Notes: generated by a model from the letters alone, not told the origin. A DNA stretch of 64,000 nucleotides from Carposina sasakii (GCA_014607495.2 CP053152.1:8742001-8806000); one strand, 5' to 3'; shown: positions 32,453-53,989, counted from the stretch's first letter. Translations and numbers: made by a program.

Positions 32453-32551
32453 ATGAATTCTCCATCAACGAAATCATCGCCTTCATATAAAAATATAAGG
32501 CTTAACAAACATAGACAATCTCCAATAGAAATGAAAGAAAAAATACGAAAG
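32453..32551 (+). CDS. RPAIN: RPAIN exon 1
   Basis: 33 codons from ATG 32453 to the GTATGT donor, phase 0. Too short to stand out as an open frame; recognised by the RIP N-terminal motif IRLNKHRQSPIEMKEKIRK. Confidence 0.9.
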
Positions 32552-33960
32552 GTATGTACATACTTGATTATTTTAATGTTACGTACACACACAATGCGCC
32601 AGTTGTATTTCTGTCAATAGGTAGGTAGAGCGATATTTTACTTGATGCTGGTGCTGTATGTGGGTGGGCAGTACAGAAGTACAGTGTACACACATTATTC
32701 TCTGACGTCCATGCCTCTTCATCTTATCGATAATCTTTTCCGTACCTATTCAAAGTTAAGGTAGTAATAAGCAATTAACTTGCTCATTCAATCTTGCATA
32801 CAAATTTTAGTACTTACCCACATTCCCTGTCAATGCCATAGAAAGCTATGTCTGCCTCATGATCCAAAAATCCATGATTTTAATGTTTATTACTTATCCT
32901 GGACCAGGGTAAGTCCACTTACACCCAAGCTATTAGGTATATTAATACAATCAAAGAATAAAATACCTTTGTAAATAAATTTGTAATATTAAACAGACGT
33001 AAGAACCAGAGCTCAGTTTGATTACATTGATAAATCAGTAACTACTGAATATAAATGTAAGTGGTTTCTTTAAAATCTATAGAATCCATCTGTAAAACCA
33101 GAAAGTTCTCTGAATGACTTCAGCAGTTTGATGATTGAATTCAATGTCCTTTAGTAAGTGCCGCTCATCACCTTTCAGAGTTATAAAGATAGAATACAAA
33201 ATTGCCGGAATACTTTATTGAACAAAATCAGAGGATCTGCAATAGAAGTTGATATCCATGTGACTATAACGGAACTATATAAAGATATGTTTTCTGAATA
33301 CTCTGACAAATTCTTACTTGATGAAGAAGAAAATATGAGCTTAGAAGAAATTAAAAATGAAATAATTCAGGAAGAAATATGGTATGTGTACTTCAGGTAT
33401 TTTAGTCCCTTGATCAAGTTCAAGTATGATTTGTTATCCCCACCACCTCACTGGCTCCCTATATTGTGAAGCAGTGGAAAAACTGACTTGATATGGATCT
33501 ACCTCTACAATATAGCATTATATAGAAGATCTGTTTAGATTTCAATATTTGCAAACTGATTTAGAACACCCAAATAAAATTACTGGGTGGTTTACAACCT
33601 GTGTAGAATTGAGTACATTCTAATACATTTATTATTCCCAGGTGGCTTGAAGAATATGAAAAATCTGAAATGCTCAATGTTGACTGGTCAACTTTAGAAA
33701 AAGATGATGATGTGATATGTCCTGTCTGCCAGAAAACAAATATTACTGTGCAGTACAAAAATGTACAATGCCAACACTGCAAATACACTGTTACAACTCA
33801 AAAAAGTCTTCCTGAAATAAAACAAGCAGTCTTATTGGCCGTAGAGACACATAGTGCAAACTGCACTGGTGGTGGTTTATTTAATGTTGTGCAAGAATCT
33901 AATGAAACTTATATATATTTCATATGTCAAACTTGCATGGAAATACAAATAATAACTTAG
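32453..33960 (+). CDS. RPAIN: RPA-interacting protein (RPAIN/RIP-alpha), complete three-exon gene
   Basis: Nuclear import adaptor for replication protein A; family members bind RPA and importin beta and have a C-terminal zinc finger. Exons 32453-32551, 33179-33381 and 33642-33960 join with GT-AG sites to 621 nt (206 aa; human about 219). N-terminus is basic and Ser-rich, MNSPSTKSSPSYKNIRLNKH, then SPIEMKEKIRK-SYKDRIQNCR, the conserved RIP N-terminal helix. An acidic middle (LDEEENMSLEEIKNEIIQ) is followed by WWLEEYEKSEM. C-terminal CPVCQKTNITV and CQHCKYTV plus later Cys/His (HSANC, CQTC) form the predicted zinc-binding domain. Poly(A) signal AATAAA at 34418. Confidence 0.93.
33179..33381 (+). 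CDS. RPAIN: RPAIN exon 2
   Basis: Acceptor CTTTCAG, donor GTATGT, phase 0 to 2. Encodes SYKDRIQNCRNTLLNKIRGS and an acidic helix ending EEIW. Confidence 0.92.
33642..33960 (+). CDS. RPAIN: RPAIN exon 3 (zinc finger)
   Basis: Acceptor TTCCCAG; stop TAG 33958-33960. Carries the CPVC...CQHC cysteine pairs and a second CTGGGLF/CQTC region. Confidence 0.93.
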
Positions 33961-34400
33961 TAACAAGTACAAAAAGCTGCTTTCTATATATGCATTACAA
34001 TGAGATAAACTGCTTCCAATAATTGACTATTAATGCCTATTCATAAAACTATTTAGTAATTCAATGTTATATGATTTATGTTACCATGTGCTGTCATGGC
34101 TGGTGATGTAATATGAAGCTACATATATGAAAATCATTATTAAATTCATAGCTACTAGCACCAATGTAATAGGCCAATTTAGTGTCAAATGTTGCTACTT
34201 TGGCAATCTAAAGCAGAATAAGGGATCTTATTAAAAGGTATACCCACTTGCTATTTGCATCTAAGTGATATCAAATAGTCATACAAATCAAATCTTTCAT
34301 TAATGAGGCCCTTTTAGTTGTATTAAAAATTGTCTTGAGTTGTAAAAACTGTTAATTTTTAAGTATGTACAATTTTGATTTTTATATTACTATTCTTTTT

Positions 34401-34526
34401 GATTTTGTTGATTGTTAAATAAATTAAACTATAATTTCTACATATTTTTTTCTTCTTTTTGCTGATTTTGTTGATTGTTAAATAAATTAAACTATAATTT
34501 CTACATATTTTTTTCTTATTTTTGCT
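34401..34526 (+). repeat. 63-bp tandem duplication containing the RPAIN poly(A) signal
   Basis: GATTTTGTTGATTGTTAAAT and the following AATAAA recur with a 63-bp period (starts 34401 and 34464; AATAAA at 34418 and 34481), with almost no difference between copies. Confidence 0.9.
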
Positions 34527-34594
34527 GATTTTCCCGACTCAGTGTAGAAACAGACTATCTAGGACCTAGATTCTAGGTGAACTGTGTGTAACCT

Positions 34595-34884
34595 GCGCCC
34601 GTAGCATAGGTGAGAGCGAGATATCTCACATTTAAACGTCAAATTCACAGAGTAATATGAACTAGACAAGACTTAGAATCGTACTTTGCGTGTAAAAATG
34701 GAGTTAGGAATTAGACAATCATATTCAAGCTTAGACTGTCTGAATTTGCCCTGAAAGAAGTGCTTTGCAATCCCTTTTTACATGTGAAGTAATACACTTA
34801 CCTGTCTAGTTATTACATAGCTCTTGTGAATTTGTCGCGTAAATGTGAGACATCTCACTCTCACCAAGTTACTGCTACGGGCGC
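34595..34884. mobile_element. MITE with GCGCCCGTAGC ends
   Basis: Inverted arms of about 85 bp: GCGCCCGTAGCATAGGTGAG ... and the right arm ending TACTGCTACGGGCGC. Internal TGAGATATCTCACATTTA is mirrored by TAAATGTGAGACATCTCA. Confidence 0.75.
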
Positions 34885-34918
34885 TTGTTTGATAGTAATA
34901 AGATACATGACGTGACGC

Positions 34919-34990
34919 GTAAGGGATATCCCTTAGAATAAAGATTCGCTCCGCGGAGCGAAGACCTCATTAATCTAAGGGAGATCCCTT
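34919..34990. repeat. Small palindrome
   Basis: AAGGGATATCCCTTAGA on the left pairs with TCTAAGGGAGATCCCTT on the right around CGCTCCGCGGAGCG, itself self-complementary. Confidence 0.7.
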
Positions 34991-37350
34991 CATTTCTTAT
35001 AAAAATTATAAAGGCCATATCCATCCACCCTATAAAGTAATCAATTAATAGTATTGTGTACTTAGTTTATATACAGAGGAGGGGAATAATTTGCACTGTG
35101 TCTGCCTGCTTCGAGTAGTGGAATTAACAATCTAAATACAGTGCTTACCTTTATGCATTAGATAAATGAAATAAAACACAATCATACAAAATAAAAAATG
35201 ACCTTTTATTCAATTCATGAAGCATGGTAACAAGGTATATTGTAAATTATTACTTTGTCATATAGTTGGGGTTAGAACATTTTTATATGTGAATAATTCC
35301 TACCAAAGATTATTCTAAACGGTAACTTGTATAAAATGTACAATTATTATTTATTTGTTCCAGTATAAAACAGTACAATTATAATTATTTATTATCATTA
35401 GCGACAGTTAGGGCGTATATGTATTTAGTCAATTTGATTTAGAATTATTCGCTTTTTTATTAATCTTCTTGAAGTCTTTTTTGCATACACTGTATTCTTA
35501 TATGTATACCTATAAGTTTATTATATTTCCTTTCGCCTGTTCATAGATGAACGACGTTTTCGTAAAAACAAGTCACCTCAAACTTAACTGCAGAAAGGAA
35601 TACATACAGACAGATACTTATGACAAATAAAGACAGTATTTACAATATGATCAAAATACGTAGAAAACTTAGATGGTCAGTTAAAATTAGGTTTTAAATA
35701 AGAAAATATTCAAATTACTGAAACATTAAAAAATGCCTATTGTTAAAAAATCCAAATCCGTTTACCTAGAAGTTCCACTCGAGTATGCTCATTTTAAAAT
35801 GTTGTTTAAATTATATGACTTAATTCATAATTTAAGTAATGCGCTTATACTGTCAGCTTAAAAAATAATCAAAACATACTTTACCTATAATTTTTGTTAC
35901 GTTAAACAAAAGCTCACACAATGATTAATTTAGCTATAAATAAAGAAAATTAGGTCCTATTGTTGTAAGTAGATAATTAAATTATTGAGCTTCATAACTA
36001 AGGTCGTTTAAATTTCACTAAATTAAAACTAAATATATAATTTCATTTCATGATAGTTCAAAAACTCGTATACTAATGATAAACCCATCAATTCAGCTTC
36101 TATTTCATCTTAAATATAATAATGTCTATTATGCAGTTTGAATAGGAAACAAACAATGGCGTTGAAAATGAACGAAGGACAAGGAAACGAGGTGCTTTGT
36201 TCATGGAAAAAATTTAAGACCGTTGCGCGGGAGACGGGTAGACTGGTGGGTGGGAGGTAAATTTTAGCCACTGATCGGTAGGTACATACTGCGCAGCATA
36301 GGCTACATATTGGTCTATACCAATTTATTATGTATTTCCGCTTTATCCTTCTTTCTAGCGTTGGACAAATCGCTGCTAAATTAGTATTACGTGTATTCTA
36401 TTATCGGAACTCGCGCGGATGGTCATTATTTTACAATATCATTAAAATAAAGTATTTAAATGTAAGGTATATTTAAGAAGGAATTCAAAAAGGTATTCAG
36501 ATTAGCTTTTTAGGCAACCTTAGACAATGTAACATCGTTAGGCATCGACGTTCGTTGTCGCAATATCCCCACCAATAGCGGTTACTTTATCACGTGACTT
36601 GACGAACGCGCGAAAACTTTGTCTTAGGCCCCTGAAGTTCGCTTACATATGGCTTCTGATTATTACATTGAATTATTAGTACGAAAAGCAATGAAGACCA
36701 TGTAAAAACCGATCCGTCGCTGAACTCCTTAGTTTTGGTAAAAAATAAATACAGGAACTGAATCATATAAGTCATATAACATACAAGAAAATATAATCAT
36801 GAAACCAGGTGCCATTTAACTAAACGTCTTAGCCCAAACTATAAAGGATTATACGTTCAACATTCACAAAACTAACTGAGATGGATCATATTTATCTCAA
36901 GTTTTCGTGTAAATCACATAAATAAACATTCATTTTAATACTACACACTATAATATTTCCACTAAAATATTATATCCATTGAAAAATAGCAATGAAATGC
37001 AGCTCATTATTAAGTCGTGTTAATAACACCCTAAGTAATCGATATGCTTTCATATCTTCCATAATATATAAAAGGTAATTCGTTAAAATAATTTGGATGT
37101 GTATAATTTGTATATGAACATAAATAATATTTATACAACGCAGCCTTCAGGCGCGTTTCCAGCTCGTGTTTTTCAGTTATCAAACAAGAACATCTCTACA
37201 GAGGGAGTAGTGCGAGTTTTTACTTCGAACTCGTTCGCGTAACAAAGACCAATAAACTCTATGATTTTGGTATTCTAATAGAATCCGTTTCATGGAATTA
37301 CTCCTATGCCTGATTATTGGAATAATTTTATACAGTAAGAAAGAGAATGT
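34991..37350. other. AT-rich gap between RPAIN and the S6K 3' side
   Basis: No exon recognised. A minus-strand AATAAA (TTTATT at about 35206) and the long AT-rich stretch could be a distal S6K 3' UTR, but nothing ties it to S6K. Confidence 0.4.
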
Positions 37351-37384
37351 ACATAGTAGTGGCCCGCCCTCGCTTCGCTTCGGT

Positions 37385-38260
37385 ACATATCCTCTAAAAT
37401 TTGGAATTCCCGTTTGTCCCGTTCCCTTGGGAATTTCGGGAAAGTGCTTCCTTACACTCCCTACCGAAAATACCTGTCATATTTCATCATTATGTGTCAA
37501 GTGGTTTACGTAAAAATTGGGAATTCCCGTTTGTCCCGTTCCCGTGGGAATTTCGGGAAATCCGTTCTTAGCGCTTCCTCACACTCTCTAACGAATATAC
37601 ATGCCCAATTTCTGCTTTATATTTATAGCGGTTTTCGTAAAAAATGGAATTCCCGTTTGTCCCGTTCAGGTGGGAATTTCGAGAAATACGTTCTCAGTGC
37701 CTCCTCACACTCCCTACCAAATTTCATCATTATATCGTGTCAAATGGGTTTCGTTAAAATTGGGAATTCCCGTTTGTCCAGTTCCCGTGGGAATTACAGG
37801 AAATCCGTTCTCTGTGCTCCCTAGCAGTCCCTAATGGACATACATTTTCGATTTCAACTTCATAGGTTTAAAAAAAAAATTGTATTCCAGTTTGTTCCGT
37901 TCCGGTGGGAATTTCGGGAAATATGTTCTGAGTTCTTTCTTAGACTCCCTACCGAATATACCTGTCATACTTCATCTCTATATGTCATGTGATTTTCGTA
38001 AAAATTTGAAATTCCTGTTTGTGCCATTCCCATGGGAATTTCGGAAAACCCGTTCTTAATGGTCTTTTACACCCCCTAACAAACATACACACCAAATTTC
38101 ATCTGTGTACGTCAAACGGTTTATTTTTATACTTATTGAATAAGCTTTTGTTCCGGTACAGTGGAAATATCGGTAAAAGTTTGGAATTCCTGTCTGCCCC
38201 GTTCCCATGGGAATTTTGGAAAATCCGTCCGTACTCTCTTACATCCCCTAACGAACATAA
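37385..38260 (+). repeat. Degenerate 110-120-bp minisatellite
   Basis: Repeated pattern: TTTTCGTAAAAATTGGGAAT, then CCCGTTTGTCCCGTTCCCGT, GGGAATTTCGGGAAATCCGT, then CACACTCCCTA and a CCAAATTTCATC tail. Open frames across it (for example 37414-37824) reflect the repeat period, not a gene. Confidence 0.8.
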
Positions 38261-38265
38261 ACACT

Positions 38266-38478
38266 AAAAGGGAGTGGGTGTAATTTACTTGTGAATGTTA
38301 AAATTTATTTGTATGTGTCCGTTTCTTCGTGAGGTCATGTAGGCATGTTGTTTTCGCAATTTATCATCGTTATCATCCATCATAAATCCAGAAATCATCA
38401 GCACTAAAAACAATGGCTGTATGGATGCTGTATTCCTCATGCTATTTCTTCGGGATAAACCAAACAAAAAAAAAAAAT
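38266..38478 (+). mobile_element. Truncated SINE-like copy away from any gene start
   Basis: AAGGGAGTGGGTGTAATTTA ... TTCTTCGGGATAAACCAAAC plus A-run; internally deleted. The only copy of this family here that is not beside a gene's 5' end. Confidence 0.7.
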
Positions 38479-39211
38479 TTTATCTGTTGTGTCATGTCAT
38501 CTGTACGTCACAGAATAATAAATTCCCAGAACCCGTGATCACGCACACTTTTGAAGCAACTTTTTAGTATGTCAAATTTTTACAAACTAACTGTACCTAA
38601 AAACTGATAATATTTATCGATTTGGCAACAATCGGCGGGTAAGATGAGCGAAAGATGCGGGATTTTTGACTCGTTTTTGCTTCACTAACCGGAATACATC
38701 TTGATGACTCCTTCTGGGGACTTGTTATTCTATGGTGTATGTCAAACTTTTACCTCCATGCGTCAAATGGTAAAAAAAATGTATTTAATGTATATTTATT
38801 CCATCCCAGAGGAAATTATGCGAAACCCTATAACCTATGTTCATCCAGGTCCAATAAGGATTCTAACGGTGAAAGAAGTTTTAAAATCGATCCAGTAGTT
38901 TCGGAGCCTATTCGCTGCAAAAAAACAAACACACAATCAAAGTTTACCTCTTTTTAATATTAGTATAGATATAGAAAAACTAGTTGAGTAGGAAATATTT
39001 TGTGTCTAGAAACACGAACTTGAGAGGTGGCTCAAAGAAAAGCAATTTACACGAAAAAAACTAAAAATTATCAAACCCATTGAAATACACGTTGTTGCAA
39101 GAAAACTCCTTAGTTTTATCTCCCTAAAATTAAATTGCTCTAAAGTAAAGAGTATTTCTCGCAACGAAGAGATAGCGGCTAAATAGTAACTGTAAACACA
39201 CTGAATGAATT

Positions 39212-39758
39212 CACTATGGGTGCGCCCACCACCGGGCCCTACACCCTCCACTGACCCTCGGATCTGATAACTAATAATTGCGACAACAGGCACTTGCACT
39301 AACTACAATCGCCATGAGAAACCAGACCCGAGCACCTAGCATGCAAGACGATACATTGCACCATTCCGAAATCAAAAACTAGATAAATAATCTACATATG
39401 TTTCGCCAACAACCGTGGCATCCTCAGGATTATAGAAATTAGTAAATTAGTAAACCACTAATTATTATGAACCTCTAAAACCCCAATTAAATAATAAATA
39501 AATAAATAAAAAATAATTAGTGGTTTACTAATTTCTATAATCCTGACGATGCCACGGTTGTTGGCGAAACATATGTAGATTATTTATCTAGTTTTTGATT
39601 TCGTAATGGTGCAATGTATCGTCTTGCATGCTAGGTGCTCGGGTCTGGTTTCTCATGGCGATTGTAGTTAGTGCAAGTGCCTGTTGTCGCAATTATGAGT
39701 TATCAGATCCGAGGGTCAGTGGAGGGTGTAGGGCCCGGTGGTGGGCGCACCCATAGTG
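39212..39758. mobile_element. 547-bp near-perfect palindrome of two CACTATGGGTG units
   Basis: Left unit CACTATGGGTGCGCCCACCA through AAATTAGTAAACCACTAATT is repeated in inverse on the right, ending GTGGGCGCACCCATAGTG, around an AATAAATAAATAAATAAA centre. Each arm is about 256 bp with only a few differences. A single unit is at 5322-5602 and a 25-bp end fragment at 48442-48463. Confidence 0.85.
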
Positions 39759-40362
39759 AATGTTTGAACTTCCGAATTGTAACGCCTAATACAATTTAAT
39801 TTATAAAACACTGAATGAACTAATGCGCTTGCTTGTTACGGTGCGACTACACGAGGCCATGCGTGTCGGTTTGTTACCTAGTTACAGGTAGTATTTACTT
39901 ATTTTCGAGAACTAAAGTTTCTTGATAAATGTACATGTAGTGTCAAATGTATAAAGTCTTGCGCGCATTTGTCTAATCATATTTTGACAATTTCAGGCAG
40001 TGTCAATTTTGATAAATGCATATTCCAACCATATACGCCTCCAAGACATAGCTTTGTCGCAGCATAACGTCGATAGAACCGTGGAGTACACACACACAAT
40101 AGGGAACTTATTAGATTTTCTGTTATCAAATTAAAATTTTTCAAATACAGAAACAACCATCAAATCAAATGTTAGTTTACCCACCCACCTGTATACACTG
40201 CCCGGTAGGGCGTGGCTTATTGACGGATATAACATTTACTTTCAATGAAAATGGCGCCCGCGCATTATCATTTTGTTCTCAGGTGTCATCATGGGGACAA
40301 CCTGCGCAATTTACAGAAAAGAACTTCCTTTTAGACACATAGGTAGGTCCTTTATACTGGGT

Positions 40363-40734
40363 GTAAAAAGACAACTTTGTTCTTTTAATACTTCGTATTC
40401 TTTGTAACATCACGATCATTTTTTTCTATGGAAGCACCCCTGGGAAACCACGGGTTTCCAAGATATTGAGGTCCAAAATTACATGAATATAGCATTTTTT
40501 TTTAAATAAATCCACCTGGAAACAGTTAATAAACATTTTTTTTAAAGACACCATATTAATATTAAAAAAAAATTAGTTTTGTAGGTACATTTGTCAATCG
40601 TAAACATTTCTTTCCAAAAAAAAAAAAATTTAAAAAAAATGTCTTTCCCAGGGTTGGTTCCATAGAAAAAAATTATCGTTACGTTACAAAGAATACGAGG
40701 TATTAAAATAACAATGTTGTCTTTTTACACTCTG
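40363..40734. mobile_element. MITE with TACTGGGTGTAAAAAGACAA ends
   Basis: Left GGGTGTAAAAAGACAACTTT / right GTTGTCTTTTTACACTCTG, arms continuing through TTAATACTTCGTATTCTTTG and its inverse. Internal poly-T and poly-A. Abuts the next element. Confidence 0.75.
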
Positions 40735-40996
40735 TATCCTGTAACAGAAAGGGTATGTTAAGCGAAAAGCTGTATAAATAGCCCACTATAGAGAACCTAT
40801 TTCCAAAATTTGAGACTCGAAATCACATTTTTATTTTTGAAGATTGTATGAAAATTCCTGAGATATTAAAAAATTCTCCATACTATCGGGAAAAATAAAC
40901 ATGTGATTCCGGATCTCAAATTTTGTGGATAGGTTCTCTATAGTGGGCTATTTACATAGCTTTTCGCTTAACATACCCTTTTTATTACACCCTGTA
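40735..40996. mobile_element. TACAGGGTG MITE, second copy
   Basis: Matches 19408-19657 arm for arm: GTAACAGAAAGGGTATGTTA on the left, AACATACCC and ATTACACCCTGTATA on the right. Confidence 0.78.
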
Positions 40997-41846
40997 TATT
41001 CTCGTGATAAAACATGTGTTCAATTTAGAATTTTATACTCAAATAGTAAGTGTTGTGTTGCAGTTACTATGGCAATTACAATACATACGTAAAATTCTAT
41101 CTACATTAACCTTTTTCATAAAACTTACAAAACCATGCACCCATTTCATTTGCATTCCAAGTATCTCCAATAAACAAAATGGACGTAAATACCGAGCGCT
41201 CCTGAATGTTTTGTAATGCGGGTAGTTGTAAAAAACAAAGATATCACTTTAACTGCCTCGTATGCCTGAAGTTGTAGGTAAAGATGGAGTCAACACTATT
41301 AATAACTATTTTAAAGCAATATATCTGCCTTAGACCAATTAGACTAAGAAAGATTGTCTATCTCTGTCAAACTAATACAGACATACATAGCCCATAGAAA
41401 TAGTGTATTAGCTTCATAGATATTACTATACTTAAATGATATATTGTCTATGCTGATGCGGGGCTTCACAAGAATACATCAGCTGCATCTTCTTCCGTGT
41501 ATGTTGTAAGAGTCTACTAAGGAATTGAGGGGAGTTCCCTCAGCCGCCTCTGAGCTAGCAACTTGTCACTCTGTCACATCTTTTACATCTGGCTCCGCTA
41601 TGCTAATCATCCGCGATCCTGCAGTTCTAGCTACCCCAGTATTAATGAACATAGCCGTGTATATACGCAGATATTACATGCACTCCACTACCACCTAAAA
41701 CTTCATGACAAATGGCAAGCATAGCTGTAAGTTTTACAAAGGGGGTAGTTGTAAAAAACATCTGTACTACACTTTGACCTGTATCGTCCCGTCTCTTCTG
41801 TAATCGTAGGCTGCTTGGACGCGGGCACGCGGTTCCCTGGCCGGCA

Positions 41847-50785
<8,939 letters not shown>

Positions 50786-51077
50786 TTCAGAAATATCACA
50801 TCAGCAAGTGGATTGTTTTAGTGCTGGATCTTAAAACAGCACGTTGTTGTATTGTCGAGCAACGAAGAATAAAATATATTACACTCTTCACTGTAAAAAA
50901 CAAATTCCCCCTAATGTGTTAAGTTTACAAAAACTTGAAACGCAGTTGGGTAATTAATTCCGCACTTCCGTGGTAGTTTTTAGTTTGCAATATTTTATTC
51001 TATGAACGTTGTCGTCACAGAGTCACAGACCACAGAACACAATAATTACAAGTACTCCTAGTCGCAGATTACTTAGT

Positions 51078-51481
51078 AATATTTTTAGTTTATCCCGAAG
51101 GAAAGGCAAGGGGAACTAAGCCCATACAGCCTAATCATTGTTTAGTAAAATGTATTCTGAATTTATGATGGATGACAATGATGATGAGTGGAAACGTCGG
51201 AAAAATCCTCAAGAACGATTTTAAAATCTAGTAGGAATCAAAAATAATTGCAGAAACAACTTACATGAGCCCATGAAGAGATCGTATTCCGACTAAAGTT
51301 TTACTTAGCTTACCTGCATATAAAACCATGCACACGCACTAGATTCACATAACAAGTAAACAAAATATTACTTATCTACCAAAAAACATCACTTTACGGA
51401 CACATGCAAGCCATCTACAAATAAATTGTGATTTTCACAAGAATATTACACCCGCTCCCTTCCAGCTTTTCCCGCCGAATC
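51078..51481 (-). mobile_element. SINE-like repeat upstream of S6K with 15-bp TSD
   Basis: CGCAGATTACTTAGT occurs at 51063-51077 and 51482-51496, a target-site duplication. Minus-strand element runs GGCGGGAAAAGCTGGAAGGG to CTTCGGGATAAACTAAAAAT. Its poly(A) end faces S6K and lies 293 bp from the S6K ATG. Confidence 0.92.
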
Positions 51482-51496
51482 CGCAGATTACTTAGT

Positions 51497-53980
51497 GTAC
51501 TGACCACAGACTACTTAGTGTACTGACGTAGTACTAACGTACAGACGACAACTTCCATACAAAGGTCGCCGCCCCATTCTTTACTCTATGCGCCGCCCAT
51601 TGCATAGTGACCGATAAAATGATAGATAACACGAACAGTTTTTTACTAACCGTTTGTATATTCAGGCAAAGGTATCAAGATTCATAAAGCCTATGATTTA
51701 TTTCGCTCGTAGTATAGTACTATTATACATATTTATAAAGGAAAATATTTATGAAATAAAACCATATTATTTATTAAAAGATTTAATTTGTTACCGATAT
51801 AAAATTTTTATGCAATATTCTGTACTCTATGCTTTGGGGCTTTGCTTCATTAAATTTCTTCTAAATTTTCACACTGCTGACATGTTGCATAGGCCCCGTG
51901 CAACTCCACCAGACTGATTTTTATCCTTACCTAGTAAAAGAGAAACATATTTGATATTAGGGTCGATTCTGACGGTCACACTCAAACATAAACCTAATCT
52001 TAGTCAGGTCTATCTCTCTCCTTTCTTAACATAAATGGCTGAGAGAGAGAAGAGGACAGGTAAGACTAATTTTACGTTTAGGTTTAAGTGTGCTACTAGG
52101 GAACGGATTTTGATGCGGTTTTTTATAGATAGAGAGATTCACGAGGAAGGTATATAATGTATAACTAGGGACCCGTCCCGGCTTCGCACGGGAGTAATGC
52201 ACTCTTACGTGGGCGAAGCCATGGGCGACCGCTAGTTATAAATACATACATTTAATATATCAAAACTGTATTGGTAAAACAAATTAATGTATGAACATAC
52301 TTGTAGGTATTTGTCGCTACCCATTATCTTTTACGTGAAGCCAGAGGCGTAGTGTTGAGTAGGACATACAAGAGGCACTTCATTTGTCCCGGACATGACG
52401 TCAAAATGTAAGAGTGCCTCAAAATTTTAAATTGTACTACTTCAATTTTCTTGTCGCGGTCGAGCTTGAACGGTCGAGCGAGGCAGGCAGACAAACGACA
52501 AGCACGTCACGTGATCAGGTCACGGTCGTCGCGTCTGACATTTTGAGCGAGAGAGAAATATATTGTCTTCCATGCGAGGCGAGGCGCCATGACAAAAGCA
52601 CGTCGCGTCTGACATTTGAGGCGTCAGGAGGCGCGCATATTTCGTACTATAATAACTTCAAATGGTTCAGTCAGTAGGTACGCCTCGCCTCATTTGAAGT
52701 GGGACATTGTACTGGCTCAGGACAAAAAAGAGGCTACTCTTACAAACTCTTTTTCAAGTCGTGTCCTACTCAACACTACAGAGGCGGCTCCTGGTATTTT
52801 TAGATGGGAGTTCACATTTTTTTCATTGTGAGCAAAATCCTCACTCTTATTAAAATTCAGAGGACCTAATGAAACACATTAAAGGCAACCATATCGCGTT
52901 CTAACTCGGACTAAGCGACATCTAGTGGCCGCATATGTACACTACGAATTAATGTGAGCGGCGCTCCAGATAAGGCTAATTTTTCATACGAAATCTTCTG
53001 TTTCACGCGCCGGCCTATGTCGGTATGTCTCTTTCGCACTCATTGAATACTATACTAGGAATCGTACCAAATTACGTTTCATTAGAGCGCGATCGCTAGC
53101 GCTCCACTCGATACATAAGATTACAACTTACTTGAGACGAACGCGTAGACACTATTGTATAAACATAGTAGAATTGAAAGATAGTTATAAATATAGAGAA
53201 ATATAGATTGCCTATGTTATCTTCGTAGGTGGTAGTGCACTGCACGAGCGCTCCTTAGGACGAGCCGCCAGTGCGTGAAGCTAAATATAACTTTAATGTA
53301 ATAGGCTTAGCAACCAATAAAATTAAACAAACATATATTTTATAAAAGTCAAATACTTAAATTTCATACTTATAATAGTAGGGCCAATTGTATAGGATCA
53401 GTGATAAGCTTCTAGCTCATTGCATAAAAGATCCATATTTGACTATTACAACATGAATGGAATTATAAACTTATTGCTTGATAAAATAATGAATTCCCAC
53501 CTACGGCTGAAATTGAAGGTATTGGTACTCATAATGGTTTCAAAATGCTCATATAAAGCATCAAGATGCTCGGTGAACTCATATAAGAGTTTCTACGAAC
53601 CTTAAGTTCTACATAAGTTAATTATCCGTTTGTAAAAATGCTTCCTGTGTTACTTGGGTTGTTCATGGTAGAAATGTCATTGAATGAAAAAATGTCCATT
53701 AAAATTTAATTGTGAGTACACTCTACTTTATTCCCGTTTAGTTTTTAAAGGTCAAATCGGTCAAATTTTCGGGAGGCAGTTTTTAGTAAGAAGCATACAT
53801 TTCTATGGCGACACACTATCATTTGTCAGTCCGCTTTCCACACGTTACAATTTAATTTGTGGTAATAAATAAAAGGCTGAATGGACATAGTTTGCCATGC
53901 ATTCCCTTCGGGGTACATAAATAAACATTGACGTGATTAATTCATCTAAGTAAATAAAATGTCTATGATGCTATGTAAGT
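51497..53980. other. Intergenic region between S6K and the right-hand gene
   Basis: S6K and the next gene are divergent here. Apart from the hAT-like element at 52350-52778 and a small retroposon fragment near 52160-52240, nothing is recognised. Confidence 0.5.
52350..52778. mobile_element. hAT-like MITE with 8-bp TSD
   Basis: Ends TAGTGTTGAGTAGGACA and TGTCCTACTCAACACTA, perfect 17-bp inverted repeats. CAGAGGCG flanks both (52342-52349, 52779-52786). Confidence 0.82.
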
Positions 53981-53989
53981 GAGTGACAC

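Larger units (their letters stand above)
37355..38974 (+). mobile_element. Minisatellite-bearing interspersed element
   Basis: Starts AGTGGCCCGCCCTCGCTTCG and ends TTTTTAATATTAGTATAGAT, typical termini of a lepidopteran repeat family. Between them lie about seven to eight degenerate units of 110-120 bp with GGAATTCCCGTTTGTCCCGT and TGGGAATTTCGGGAAATCCG. A SINE-like copy is inserted at 38266-38478. Confidence 0.65.

Noticed and set aside
37414..37824. 136-codon frame with repeated SRGNFGKSVLSASSH
   Set aside because: Translation of a minisatellite whose units happen to keep frame over a few copies.
37385..38260. CRISPR-like regular repeat
   Set aside because: Units are about 115 bp, degenerate and without spacers; the host is eukaryotic.
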